Source: CAYFFZ01 sp049976505 (GTDB taxonomy: Archaea; Thermoproteota; Nitrososphaeria; Conexivisphaerales; UBA164). From it: a stretch of 64,000 nt of DNA. Shown here piece by piece: positions 57,417 to 64,000 of the stretch. The notes below the pieces were generated by a model. That model was not told where the DNA came from, made no database searches, and saw only the letters and a list, made by a program, of their open reading frames with translations. The stretch spans positions 86,634 to 150,633 of the forward strand of contig JBMFIC010000002.1 of NCBI GenBank assembly GCA_049976505.1. Reading direction: 5' to 3'. Each line of letters starts with the position of its first letter. Positions within the stretch are counted from its first letter, which is position 1. Made by a program: the position numbers and the translations under genes.

Positions 57417-58300
57417 GCTTCGTTAGGGCCTCAGACGTTAAAGTAAAGAGCTTAAAGGGCTTTGACCCCCTCGACAGGGCCATCGGGGGCCTTCTATCAG
57501 GAACTTCCTACATAATATTCGGGGAAGCAGCTGAGCTTGCGATGTACAGCTACATGATAAGGGCTGCCGCTGATGGCAGGGTTCTTTACATAAACTCAAC
57601 GGATTACTACTCCGAGAGGAACATCATAGACCAGGATCTCATAGGCCATCTGTGCAAGATGTACGGGCTTGACGTTAAGGATGTTCTCGAGAAAATAGAT
57701 GAAGTGTCCGCACACAGCCCCGAGAGGCTTGTGATGGCAGCGGAGAGGCACTCCAGACCAGGGTACTCCCTCTACGTCATTCACGGGCTTCACTCGTTCA
57801 TAAAGGACAGTGAGAGCTCGGACATGGCCTTCACAAAGGTCATGAGGGACGCTGTGCGGAGCGGGGCGCCGCTCATCGCGATAACTCGGGGAGAGAGTGA
57901 GCCCATTATCACTGATTTCATGAAGAGCTCTGCAGGGTACGTTATCAGGACTTGGATTGAGAAAGGCTCAGTAGGCCTGGAGGTCCTGAAGCCCTTTCGT
58001 CTCAGGGCTTCATATGGGTGGGAGGAGATGGGGAGGCTGACAAGGTCGTTCAGACAGAGGTATGAGGAGTACATGGAGTTTCTTGAGAAGGAGTTCGCGC
58101 CTCTGCTCAGGGGAGGTTCCAGAAGGGCCTTCGAAAGGCTTAAGGCTGTATGGAGCTCCGAGATGGCCTCGATGAGCTCCCTGCAGACTGCACAGGTCTC
58201 CGACGCGATGGTCATGGTGGCGATCGTGAGGCTCGAGGAGGAGATTGAGGAGCTGAGGAAGGAGCTGGAGAAGCTGAAAAATGAAAGGATGGATATTTGA
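57413..58300 (+). CDS. RecA-fold protein with degenerate Walker A, possible non-ATG start
   Basis: The frame is open from 57413 with clear homology before the first ATG (57542). It reads GFDPLDRAIGGLLSGTSYII, then FGEAAELAMYSYMIRAAADG where Rad51 paralogues have the P-loop GxxGxGKT; the lysine and glycines are gone. VLYINSTDYY fits the next strand. There is no ATG, GTG or TTG upstream in frame; CTG at 57413 overlaps the recombinase TGA. Alternatively a -1 frameshift joins it to the previous gene. The C-terminus (residues ~215-295) is a long coiled coil. A likely ATPase-dead partner of the recombinase and polymerase, overlapping polB by 20 bp. Confidence 0.7.
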   Translation: MSFVRASDVKVKSLKGFDPLDRAIGGLLSGTSYIIFGEAAELAMYSYMIRAAADGRVLYINSTDYYSERNIIDQDLIGHLCKMYGLDVKDVLEKIDEVSAHSPERLVMAAERHSRPGYSLYVIHGLHSFIKDSESSDMAFTKVMRDAVRSGAPLIAITRGESEPIITDFMKSSAGYVIRTWIEKGSVGLEVLKPFRLRASYGWEEMGRLTRSFRQRYEEYMEFLEKEFAPLLRGGSRRAFERLKAVWSSEMASMSSLQTAQVSDAMVMVAIVRLEEEIEELRKELEKLKNERMDI

Positions 58301-60092
58301 CGTTTACTACAGGGATGGCAGGGTTTACCTCTGGACTCTAAGCGAGGGCGGAACGTTCAGAAGGGAGGTTATTGAGTACAGCCCCTACGTGCTTGTCGAG
58401 CCCCTCGACCCAACCCTTGCAGACGACATCTTTGAGGCCCACGATGCCGAATGGGTTACGAGAAAGACCCAGGACGGGGAGATCAAAAGGATGATCCTCA
58501 TAAGGCCCCACTGGAGCTCATACCGCTTCCTGGTCAGGGCGCTGAGGAGAGACAGGAGGGCAGCTCTTTACGACGACCTGCTGCCGGTTCAGAAGTTTCT
58601 TTTTACTGAGCTGAGTATTGAGCCCGGAAGGAGGGCTGAGCTGGACGGCATGAAAGCGCTTCCGCTTGACACTGATCCCGAGCCCATGCCGGTTAGCGTG
58701 GGCAGGGATCCCGAGGACGACATTTTCTGCTCGTCAGACTGCTCGGAGACGAGAAGAAGATCTGACGATCCTCCTGATCCGTCACAGGGCTCCTGGGCCG
58801 GAAGGATATGCATGGACGGGAGGGCCGAGTGGTTCGAGTGCTCCAGGGAGGGGCTGGCATACCTTCAGGAGAGGAGCGTCTTCTCGTTTCTGCCCCTTGG
58901 ATTAGCTGCAAGATGGAGCAGCAACAGGGTCATAGACTCAAGAAACGCCTACACGCTCATCTCGCGCGGCTACGCCGTTCCAGAGCTGAGGTACACGGAG
59001 CCAGTCGAGAGGCTGAGCGATTTCCTCTACAGGGACAGGGGAGGATACACCATACCGCCTCTGGGGCCCGGCGTCTACTTTAACGTGGCGGTTATAGATT
59101 TTGAGTCAGAATATCCTAATATTATATTAAAGAACGGCATAAGCTACGAGGGAAAAGGATGGCTTATACCGGATGTGATCTCTGAATGGGTGAGAAGGAG
59201 GCTTGAGCTGAAGAGGCTGGCCAGGGAGGAGAACGACGAAAGAAGAAAGGCCCTCTTAAAGGCCCGATCGGACTCCCTGAAGATCCTTCTGGTCAGCGAG
59301 TACGGAATCTCAGGATGCTCCCTGAACAGGTTCGGAAACCACTACGCGTTTGAGGAGATAAACGCCACATCAAGGGAGGTGATTAAGATGGCAAAGCTCA
59401 CGGCCGAGGAGCTCGGCTTCAGCGTAATATATGGGGACGTGGACTCGCTTTTCGTGCGCATGGATGGTGCCGTCCCTGAAGATTATATGAGGCTCGCCAG
59501 AGCGATATCGGAGCGCGTGGGGATCCCGGCCGCTCTGGACAAGGTGTTCAGGGCAGTTGCGTTCGTAGAGACAAGAACCTCAAGGGGGCTCACCGCGATC
59601 AAGAGGTACTTTGGAGTGACCTTGGATGGCGAAGTGGAGGCCAGGGGAATAGAGCTCAGAAGGTCTGACGTTCCCGAGCTGATCAGGAACTTTCAGGAGG
59701 AGCTCATAAGGCTTATTTACTCTGCTGACAGCGTGGAGGAGCTTAGGAGGAGGGCTTCGGAGGTGGCGCCTGTTTATGTAGCAAGGATCATAAGGCTGCT
59801 TAGAAGTGGGGGCGCTGATGAAAGCTCGCTGATCATAAGAAAGAGGCTAGGAAAGAGCCCTGAGGAGTACAGCAAGAACGTTCCCCAGAAGATCGTGGGC
59901 CTTCGGGTCGGTGCACGTTCCGGTCTGAGCGTTTCGTTTGTAAATGGGAGAAGAGGGCCCGAGCTTGATCCCTCAGCGTACGACTGGAGGAAGTACGCTG
60001 AGATGGCAATGAGGGCAGCTGAAACGGTGCTCAGGCCCCTGGGCGTTCAGCCAAGGCTGGAGCTGGCGCTTGACAGGTACCCAAGCCTGTAA
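58281..60092 (+). CDS. polB2: PolB2-like family B DNA polymerase (short, no visible exonuclease)
   Basis: 603 residues, well below the 770-900 of replicative PolB. The N-terminal domain reaches about residue 130. No exonuclease motifs (DIET, NxxxFD, YxxxD) are seen. Polymerase motif A is DFESEYPNII near residue 272, motif B reads KILLVSEYG near 332 (Lys, Ser and Tyr-Gly kept, Asn lost), motif C is YGDVDSLFV near 391 with both Asp, and the AIKRYFG block (about 443) contacts primer-template. So synthesis is plausible while proofreading is not, as expected for translesion work. It starts inside the previous gene and is the last gene of the operon. Sulfolobus Dpo2 is the closest known analogue in role. 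Confidence 0.82.
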   Translation: MKGWIFDVYYRDGRVYLWTLSEGGTFRREVIEYSPYVLVEPLDPTLADDIFEAHDAEWVTRKTQDGEIKRMILIRPHWSSYRFLVRALRRDRRAALYDDLLPVQKFLFTELSIEPGRRAELDGMKALPLDTDPEPMPVSVGRDPEDDIFCSSDCSETRRRSDDPPDPSQGSWAGRICMDGRAEWFECSREGLAYLQERSVFSFLPLGLAARWSSNRVIDSRNAYTLISRGYAVPELRYTEPVERLSDFLYRDRGGYTIPPLGPGVYFNVAVIDFESEYPNIILKNGISYEGKGWLIPDVISEWVRRRLELKRLAREENDERRKALLKARSDSLKILLVSEYGISGCSLNRFGNHYAFEEINATSREVIKMAKLTAEELGFSVIYGDVDSLFVRMDGAVPEDYMRLARAISERVGIPAALDKVFRAVAFVETRTSRGLTAIKRYFGVTLDGEVEARGIELRRSDVPELIRNFQEELIRLIYSADSVEELRRRASEVAPVYVARIIRLLRSGGADESSLIIRKRLGKSPEEYSKNVPQKIVGLRVGARSGLSVSFVNGRRGPELDPSAYDWRKYAEMAMRAAETVLRPLGVQPRLELALDRYPSL

Positions 60093-60337
60093 AGGCAATC
60101 AAGAAGCTCTCTGACCTCCTCCCTGTCAACGCTAAGTGCGTACTTCTTCACGCCAGCTATGCTAACCTCCTCCACGAAGCCAGATTCGATGAGCGCCGTA
60201 AGATCGGACTTCAGGGTTTTCCTTCTTATCCCGGTCCTCCTTTCGAGATGGTACAGCGTTAGTGGCTGCTGGGAGCCGGCAAGCTCCCTGATTATCCTCA
60301 GACGCCCCTTTGAGCCGAGAACGGCCTCTACGTCCAC
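60047..60337 (-). CDS. Small winged-helix regulator convergent with polB2
   Basis: 96 residues. A winged helix covers most of it: LGSKGRLRIIRELAGSQQPLTLYHLERRTGIRRKTLKSDLTALIESGFVEEV (motif RRKTLKSDLTALIESGFV), followed by a short beta wing and a dimerising helix. This fits ArsR/MarR-like archaeal regulators. Its 3' end overlaps polB2 by 46 bp in antisense. HTH genes near PolB2 are a recurring pattern in archaea, so it may regulate this operon or act with it. ATG 60337. Confidence 0.7.
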   Translation of the reverse strand: MDVEAVLGSKGRLRIIRELAGSQQPLTLYHLERRTGIRRKTLKSDLTALIESGFVEEVSIAGVKKYALSVDREEVRELLDCLYRLGYLSSASSSLG

Positions 60338-60399
60338 AGATTCAGGAGCGCGCTTCCTGCTATTAAGCTGTGATCTCGAGAGGGCTTAGCTGAGCGCCA

Positions 60400-61539
60400 T
60401 CAGAGCCTTTTGATGAGGTTCTCAAGAAAGGCCTCTAGGTTCTCAACCGGAGCCCCGCTTATGCCTATCTTCGTCAGCCCCTTTATGTCGATTATGCCCC
60501 TGTCCCCAAGGTCCTGGAGCATCTCGATGAACTCGCCAAGGGCAGCGTTCCTTCCCATGCTCCTGTAGACGTCGTATATTTTATCAAGGCTCACGTACGG
60601 CTCGTCGCTCTCCTTCAGGCTCCTGACGACTGCAAGGAGAACCTCCCTGAGCTCCCTGTCAAGGCTTGCTATCTCCTCCTGCGTGATAGAAGGAGATGTA
60701 TAGCTCACAACCTTCCTGACGTGCTCTAAGGTAACGCGCTGTGATCCCTGGGCCTCAGCCAGCGACCCTGCGTTCAGCAGGAGATCTATCGCGTACCTCA
60801 CGTCTCCGTTGATAGGATAAGAGGAAGTGATCTCGGCGATGTACTCAACTACTTTCTCCTCTATGGTTCCTGGCCTGAACGCCTCTGCGACCCTTCTCTG
60901 CAGTATGTCCACTATCTGGTCCTTGGTGTATCTTTCAAAGTATATTACCCTGTTGCCCAACGAGCTCACCTCCGATCTGTCGATAAGCTCCCTGAACCTT
61001 GCGCTCCTGGCGGTAAATATCACCATGAGCACGGGAACGGCCTCGCCTGGCATAGCCTCGTTCAGCCTGGTGAGGCTGTAGATGATTGGCTCCTTTGACC
61101 TTGCTATCGCGTAATCGACGTCATCAATAATTATCACCCCCCTTGCTCGAACCTCGGCCATCCTTCTCAGGATGCCCTGCATGAGCTCCTCGGGGCTCAG
61201 GCTTGCCGAGTAGGCCTCAGGGGCCACCTGCCTTGCTATGGTCCTGAAAATGAGCAGCCTGCTGGTCCCGTGCTGCCTGGGATTCACGTACGCAAACCTC
61301 AGGTTCCTGCGCTCCTCCGAGCTCTCCCTTGAGAACTTCAGAACGGTGACCGTCTTTCCGCTCCCCACGTCTCCAACTATCTGAATGTGAACAGGAGAGC
61401 TGAGCGATGTTGACTCATCAAGGGCATCCCTGAGCAGCCTCAGCTCCTTTTCCCTGTGGGGGAGCCTCTCGGGTATATAGTAGGGGGAGAGCTTTTCCTT
61501 GTCCCTGAATATCGAGCTCACACGTTTCTTATCGAACAA
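60400..61539 (-). CDS. Orc1/Cdc6 family initiator protein
   Basis: 379 residues. Walker A is VGDVGSGKTVT near residues 56-66, Walker B is GVIIIDDVDYA near 137-147, with sensor I IFTARSARF and an arginine-rich sensor II region; the last ~100 residues form the winged helix that binds origin DNA. Archaea use such proteins as replication initiators, and in Sulfolobus the paralogue Orc1-2 is the master regulator of the DNA-damage response. Which role applies here cannot be told. It is downstream of tRNA-Lys on the same strand, with TATA-like TTATAAAAA just before the start. No clear ORB repeats were found nearby. Confidence 0.9.
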   Translation of the reverse strand: MFDKKRVSSIFRDKEKLSPYYIPERLPHREKELRLLRDALDESTSLSSPVHIQIVGDVGSGKTVTVLKFSRESSEERRNLRFAYVNPRQHGTSRLLIFRTIARQVAPEAYSASLSPEELMQGILRRMAEVRARGVIIIDDVDYAIARSKEPIIYSLTRLNEAMPGEAVPVLMVIFTARSARFRELIDRSEVSSLGNRVIYFERYTKDQIVDILQRRVAEAFRPGTIEEKVVEYIAEITSSYPINGDVRYAIDLLLNAGSLAEAQGSQRVTLEHVRKVVSYTSPSITQEEIASLDRELREVLLAVVRSLKESDEPYVSLDKIYDVYRSMGRNAALGEFIEMLQDLGDRGIIDIKGLTKIGISGAPVENLEAFLENLIKRL

Positions 61540-61555
61540 AAGTTATAAAAATGTA

Positions 61556-61642
61556 CGGGCCCGGTGGGATTCGAACCCACGACCCTCGGGTTAAAAGCCC
61601 GATGCTTTAGGCCTTTCGTCTACCTGGCTGAGCTACGGGCCC
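61556..61642 (-). tRNA. tRNA-Lys (anticodon TTT) with a 13-nt intron in the D arm
   Basis: Read on the minus strand: acceptor GGGCCCG pairs with CGGGCCC, the T arm is GTGGG-TTCGAAT-CCCAC, and the anticodon stem TCGGG/CCCGA encloses CTTTTAA, so the anticodon is TTT. The D stem GCTC needs GAGC, but the sequence is GA followed by CGAAAGGCCTAAA and then GC. Removing these 13 nt (or the same length shifted by one base) restores a perfect tRNA. D-arm introns of this kind occur in some Thermoproteota and need the archaeal splicing endonuclease. The CCA tail is not encoded. Confidence 0.92.
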
Positions 61643-61668
61643 CAAATAAGATTATCTCGTGTTAATTT

Positions 61669-61686
61669 AAGTTTGTCGCGAAACTT
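61669..61686. repeat. 18-bp inverted repeat upstream of tRNA-Lys
   Basis: AAGTTT and AAACTT flank GTCGCG, giving a perfect 6-bp dyad about 27-44 bp upstream of the tRNA start. On the tRNA strand its inner part overlaps the expected BRE/TATA place (CTTAAATT). It may be an operator, or coincidental promoter symmetry. A run of A/T follows (61700-61728). Confidence 0.35.
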
Positions 61687-61739
61687 GGCGTCTTCGACCT
61701 GAAAAATTTTTAATAAATAAAAAATAGGGGAGAGCGCTT

Positions 61740-62918
61740 TTAAAGGTCCAGGCCTGAAAGGCTTCTCCCTCCAGTCTCAAAGCCCCTTAGCTGCCAGGCA
61801 AGGGCTGTGAGGAAGCCTATTATGAATATCGCCATCACTATGGCCGATGAGATGTTGAAGGGGAACACGTAGTAGGAGAGGGCCAGCGTTATGAGGCCCG
61901 TTGCTACCCACACTATTGTTCTTACGATGGAGACGTAGGTTCCTCTTGTCTCCGTCCTGAAAAGCTCCGGTGTGAGCATGGCCCTTGTTCCCCAGGTGAG
62001 CTCGGTGGGCAGGAAGAGGATCGTCATAAGGGCCATAAGCGGAAGACCCGATACGCTTCTAGTGATCGCTTCATAGGCCCACAGCACTCCCCAGAGCGCC
62101 ACGAGCAGACCGTAGGAGAAGGTGGTTGCAGTTTTCCTTGAAAGCTTATGGGCGAAGAATATTCCAAATATGATCCCGACCACCATCATCGTTATGCCTC
62201 CCACAATTGGCACCGCCGTCGCAACGCTTGATGAGAAGTAGTAGTAGGCGACGTCGTATGTTATCCATACAAATGCCACGTCCTGAACTATTCCTATCAC
62301 CGTGATCACCAGAAGCCTGAACCAGAGGGGTGAAGTGGCCTTGACCGCCTCGACGTTCTCCCTGTCTATCTCCTGCCAGGCCTTCTTAACTTCCTCGGCT
62401 GATCCTTTTTTCACGGAGCTCCAAGGCAGGGACTCCTTAACTCCCCAGTACCCTATCAGCATGGCCAGAAGGGGAGCCAGAAAGAGTATCCCGTATGCGA
62501 TGTCTGACTGATAGGCGCTGAAGCCCAGAATTGCGGGTATGAAGACGAGAGCAACACCGAGGTTTCCGAAGTTCTGCACTATGACCTCGAGGTTTCCCCT
62601 GAGCCTCGCAGGTACGGCCTCGGATATCGCGGTGAGGATTGGGGTCTCAAGACCGATTGCTGCCATGCCTATGAGCACGAACGAGACTATTATCGCAGGC
62701 GTGCTGGTGGGGAACGCCAGAAATATTCCGATCCCGAGTACTATAAGGCCGGCCACGGTCAGGAATGAGTTCCTTCTGCCCAGCCTGTCGGTCAGGACGC
62801 CAGCGAACAGGGATCCAATTCCTCCTGCTATGTAGGGAAGGCTGAAGCTCAGATATGAATACTTTGAGGGGATAATGCTGCTGATCGCAACGACCGGTCC
62901 GTAGCTTTCTGCAATCCC
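61740..62918 (-). pseudogene. MFS transporter interrupted by the second tnpB element (5' part missing)
   Basis: The frame runs from the IS terminus at 62919 to 61740 with no stop: it reads GIAESYGPVVAISSII, then SLFAGVLTDRLGRRNSFLTV, where the DRLGRR loop is MFS motif A after helix 2. So helix 1 and the start codon lie on the other side of the insertion, beyond the window. The remaining ~393 residues span about ten helices and look intact. A GTG at 62756 could restart translation but would drop two helices. The gene is likely inactivated by the insertion. The parent resembles sugar/organic-acid porters; substrate unknown. Confidence 0.8.
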
Positions 62919-63012
62919 CTGACCTCCTCCCCACCATGAATGGCGGAGGTTCCCGAGGTCTCGGGGGTTACTCCCCTTTAGCGGGAGCTACTCCACTGTG
63001 AAACGCCAGATA
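62919..63012 (-). ncRNA. Predicted reRNA/omegaRNA scaffold of the 63-kb tnpB element
   Basis: On the minus strand the 3' end of tnpB runs into CACAGTGGAGTAGCTCCCGC, AAAGGGGAGT (stem with CTCCC), CCCGAGACCTCGGG (perfect stem), a CCGCCATTCATGGTGG hairpin and the terminal GGAGGTCAG. The same order of stems is found in the solitary elements A, B and C. The predicted guide (from 62918 downwards) reads in the sense direction of the interrupted transporter gene. The 5' limit is approximate. Confidence 0.5.
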
Positions 63013-64000
63013 CGAAAGAGGCTTTGCTGTGCTTTTGACTGACAGACCAGCTGCTTTCCTGAGTATATTCAGAGCCCCGTTCAGGTCTGAATGAAGCCTG
63101 TGCCCGAGAGGACACCTGATTACTCCTCTTGGACTGCGGATTACTTCGACGCCGTGATACGCGCAGAGCCTTGAGGTGTTGTGCTCAATCACCTCATACA
63201 CTTTCATTCCGTACTCCTGAGCTTCGTGCTCGATCGCATCCATCAATTCACGATATGACCACAGATTTTCTGTGAGCCTGTTTCCCTTATCCTGAGCGAT
63301 CTCATATGGATAGCCCAGATAGATCTCTGAAACACCAAGAGACCAGAGCTTCTTAATTAAATGTGATGCCAAGGTCCTGTACAGGTGGGCCATCCTGCGG
63401 CTCAGCTTTCCCTCGAGCCTCCTCCTCTCAAGCCTGAGCTCCTCGGCCCATTCTTTCAGCTTCAGGTTCTTTGCTCTGTCCTCAAGCGATTTTACCTCTG
63501 AAATCCTTCTCTGCATGTAGAAGAAGTCCTCCTTTGCTCTGGAGCCCTTATAGAGAAGCCAGGTCCCGTCGGAGACAATAACCGAGGCGAGCACGTTTAT
63601 TCCAAGATCGATCGAGGTGCTTTTGTTTCCTTTAGGCCTTTCTTTCTGAATTTCCTTTCTTTTACCCTTCACGACGTTCCTTTTCGCTTCGACGCCAACC
63701 TCCACGGGTATCGATGCGTACCAAGCCTGTTTCGTTTCATCGTAATATATTTCAAGCCTTCCCTGCTTCCCGTACCACTGCAGCCTTCCGGCAAAGGGGG
63801 TCCTGAGCTTGAAACGCTTGAGAAGGATCGCCCTGTTCTGCTCATCAACAACGTAGCCGTCGTTCCTGATCACCAGCAGGAGCCTTCTTTTGTTCTCCTT
63901 CATGTAGCCTGGAGGCTTAACTTTGAGCCAGCCCGGAAGCCTTCCCTCCTTCTTTGCCTTCAGCAGGCTGAAGAATGAAGACCATGCCTCGGTGTTCTTG
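62968..64000 (-). CDS. tnpB: TnpB RNA-guided nuclease, N-terminus cut by the window edge
   Basis: The frame is open to the window edge: KNTEAWSSFFSLLKAKKEGR leads into the known TnpB pattern LPGWLKVKPPGYMKEN. ATG at 63903 is internal, not the start. RuvC-I is TSIDLGINVLASVIV, RuvC-III is LHSDLNGALNIL near the end, and the RuvC-II strand is EIYLGYPYEIA, again without a Glu at the usual place. The zinc site is CAYH...CPLGH. The C-terminus GVAPAKGE ends inside the right-end stems. It is a different subfamily from the tnpB at 53 kb; the two differ over most of their length. Its host range and activity are unknown. Confidence 0.88.
   Translation of the reverse strand, partial: KNTEAWSSFFSLLKAKKEGRLPGWLKVKPPGYMKENKRRLLLVIRNDGYVVDEQNRAILLKRFKLRTPFAGRLQWYGKQGRLEIYYDETKQAWYASIPVEVGVEAKRNVVKGKRKEIQKERPKGNKSTSIDLGINVLASVIVSDGTWLLYKGSRAKEDFFYMQRRISEVKSLEDRAKNLKLKEWAEELRLERRRLEGKLSRRMAHLYRTLASHLIKKLWSLGVSEIYLGYPYEIAQDKGNRLTENLWSYRELMDAIEHEAQEYGMKVYEVIEHNTSRLCAYHGVEVIRSPRGVIRCPLGHRLHSDLNGALNILRKAAGLSVKSTAKPLSYLAFHSGVAPAKGE

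Larger units (their letters stand above)
62919..64000 (-). mobile_element. tnpB-bearing IS605-type element, right end and most of tnpB; continues beyond the window
   Basis: The right end is at 62919 (terminal GGAGGTCAG on the minus strand), next to transporter codons. The left end and any tnpA would lie past 64000. The right-end stems match those of the three solitary elements closely, more so than the 52.7-kb IS does. So this is the likely parent of the solitary elements. Confidence 0.8.

Noticed and set aside
61540..61740. Possible replication origin with ORB repeats
   Set aside because: No repeated ORB or mini-ORB motif was found. Only one dyad and an A/T run are present, so no origin is called.
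1..64000. CRISPR array, rRNA operon, prophage
   Set aside because: No regularly spaced direct repeats, no rRNA-like sequence and no phage structural genes were seen.

Overview
This 64 kb window comes from an archaeal chromosome, most likely a thermophilic member of the TACK group (Thermoproteota). The evidence is eukaryote-like information processing: Orc1/Cdc6, RadA-type recombinases, HerA-NurA, CDC48, ABCE1, eIF1, and ribosomal proteins S25e, L38e, S24e, S27ae and L15e. S25e and L38e point to TACK rather than Euryarchaeota. TATA-like boxes lie about 26 nt upstream of many start codons (leaderless genes), TTG/GTG starts are common, and a tRNA-Lys carries an intron at a non-canonical place. 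GC content is moderate. I cannot fix the lineage below this level. There is no rRNA operon and no CRISPR array.

Layout. 1-7 kb: end of an anion transporter, KEOPS Pcc1 with SerRS, a small winged-helix gene divergent from nurA-herA, and a prolidase. 7-27 kb: housekeeping genes (glmS, proA, SPOUT methyltransferase, a degenerate Pus10, an antiporter, S25e, lysA, a GTPBP1-like GTPase, an orphan secretion ATPase, aminotransferase, dehydrogenase, AlaX, RibL-type nucleotidyltransferase, L15e, SerA). 27-33 kb: two paralogous KaiC/GvpD-like ATPases, two small paralogous partner proteins, CysS and a transporter. 33-43 kb: MscS, a glutamine amidotransferase, Taw3, a pgk-gap-usp group, ABCE1, SurE, L38e, an AIR-synthase-like protein and XdhC. 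43-47 kb: S24e-S27ae and a four-gene overlapping operon of eIF1, a zinc ribbon, a putative zincin and a nucleotidyltransferase-kinase fusion. 47-52.6 kb: a cytochrome bd-type oxidase pair, CDC48 and a methyltransferase. 52.7-54.5 kb: an IS200/IS605 element (tnpA+tnpB) inserted directly upstream of a padR promoter. 54.5-56.5 kb: padR, a transporter and folB. 56.5-61.5 kb: a RadA-like recombinase, a Walker-A-less RecA-fold protein and a short PolB2-like polymerase in one overlapping operon, facing a small HTH gene and orc1/cdc6. 61.5-64 kb: tRNA-Lys and an MFS gene cut by a second tnpB element that runs off the window.

Two themes stand out. The first is the candidate DNA-damage/translesion module at 56.5-61.5 kb, where two RecA-fold proteins are translationally coupled to a polymerase whose catalytic aspartates are intact, beside an Orc1/Cdc6 gene. 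The second is a family of about 155-nt solitary elements (near 10.5, 27.3 and 34.3 kb) that match the right end, and so the guide-RNA scaffold, of the tnpB element at 63 kb but carry no tnpB. Each ends in the same motif and is followed by a different flank. They may be decayed insertions or free-standing TnpB guide RNAs. A 36-bp left-end/right-end junction at 13.8 kb belongs to the same story.
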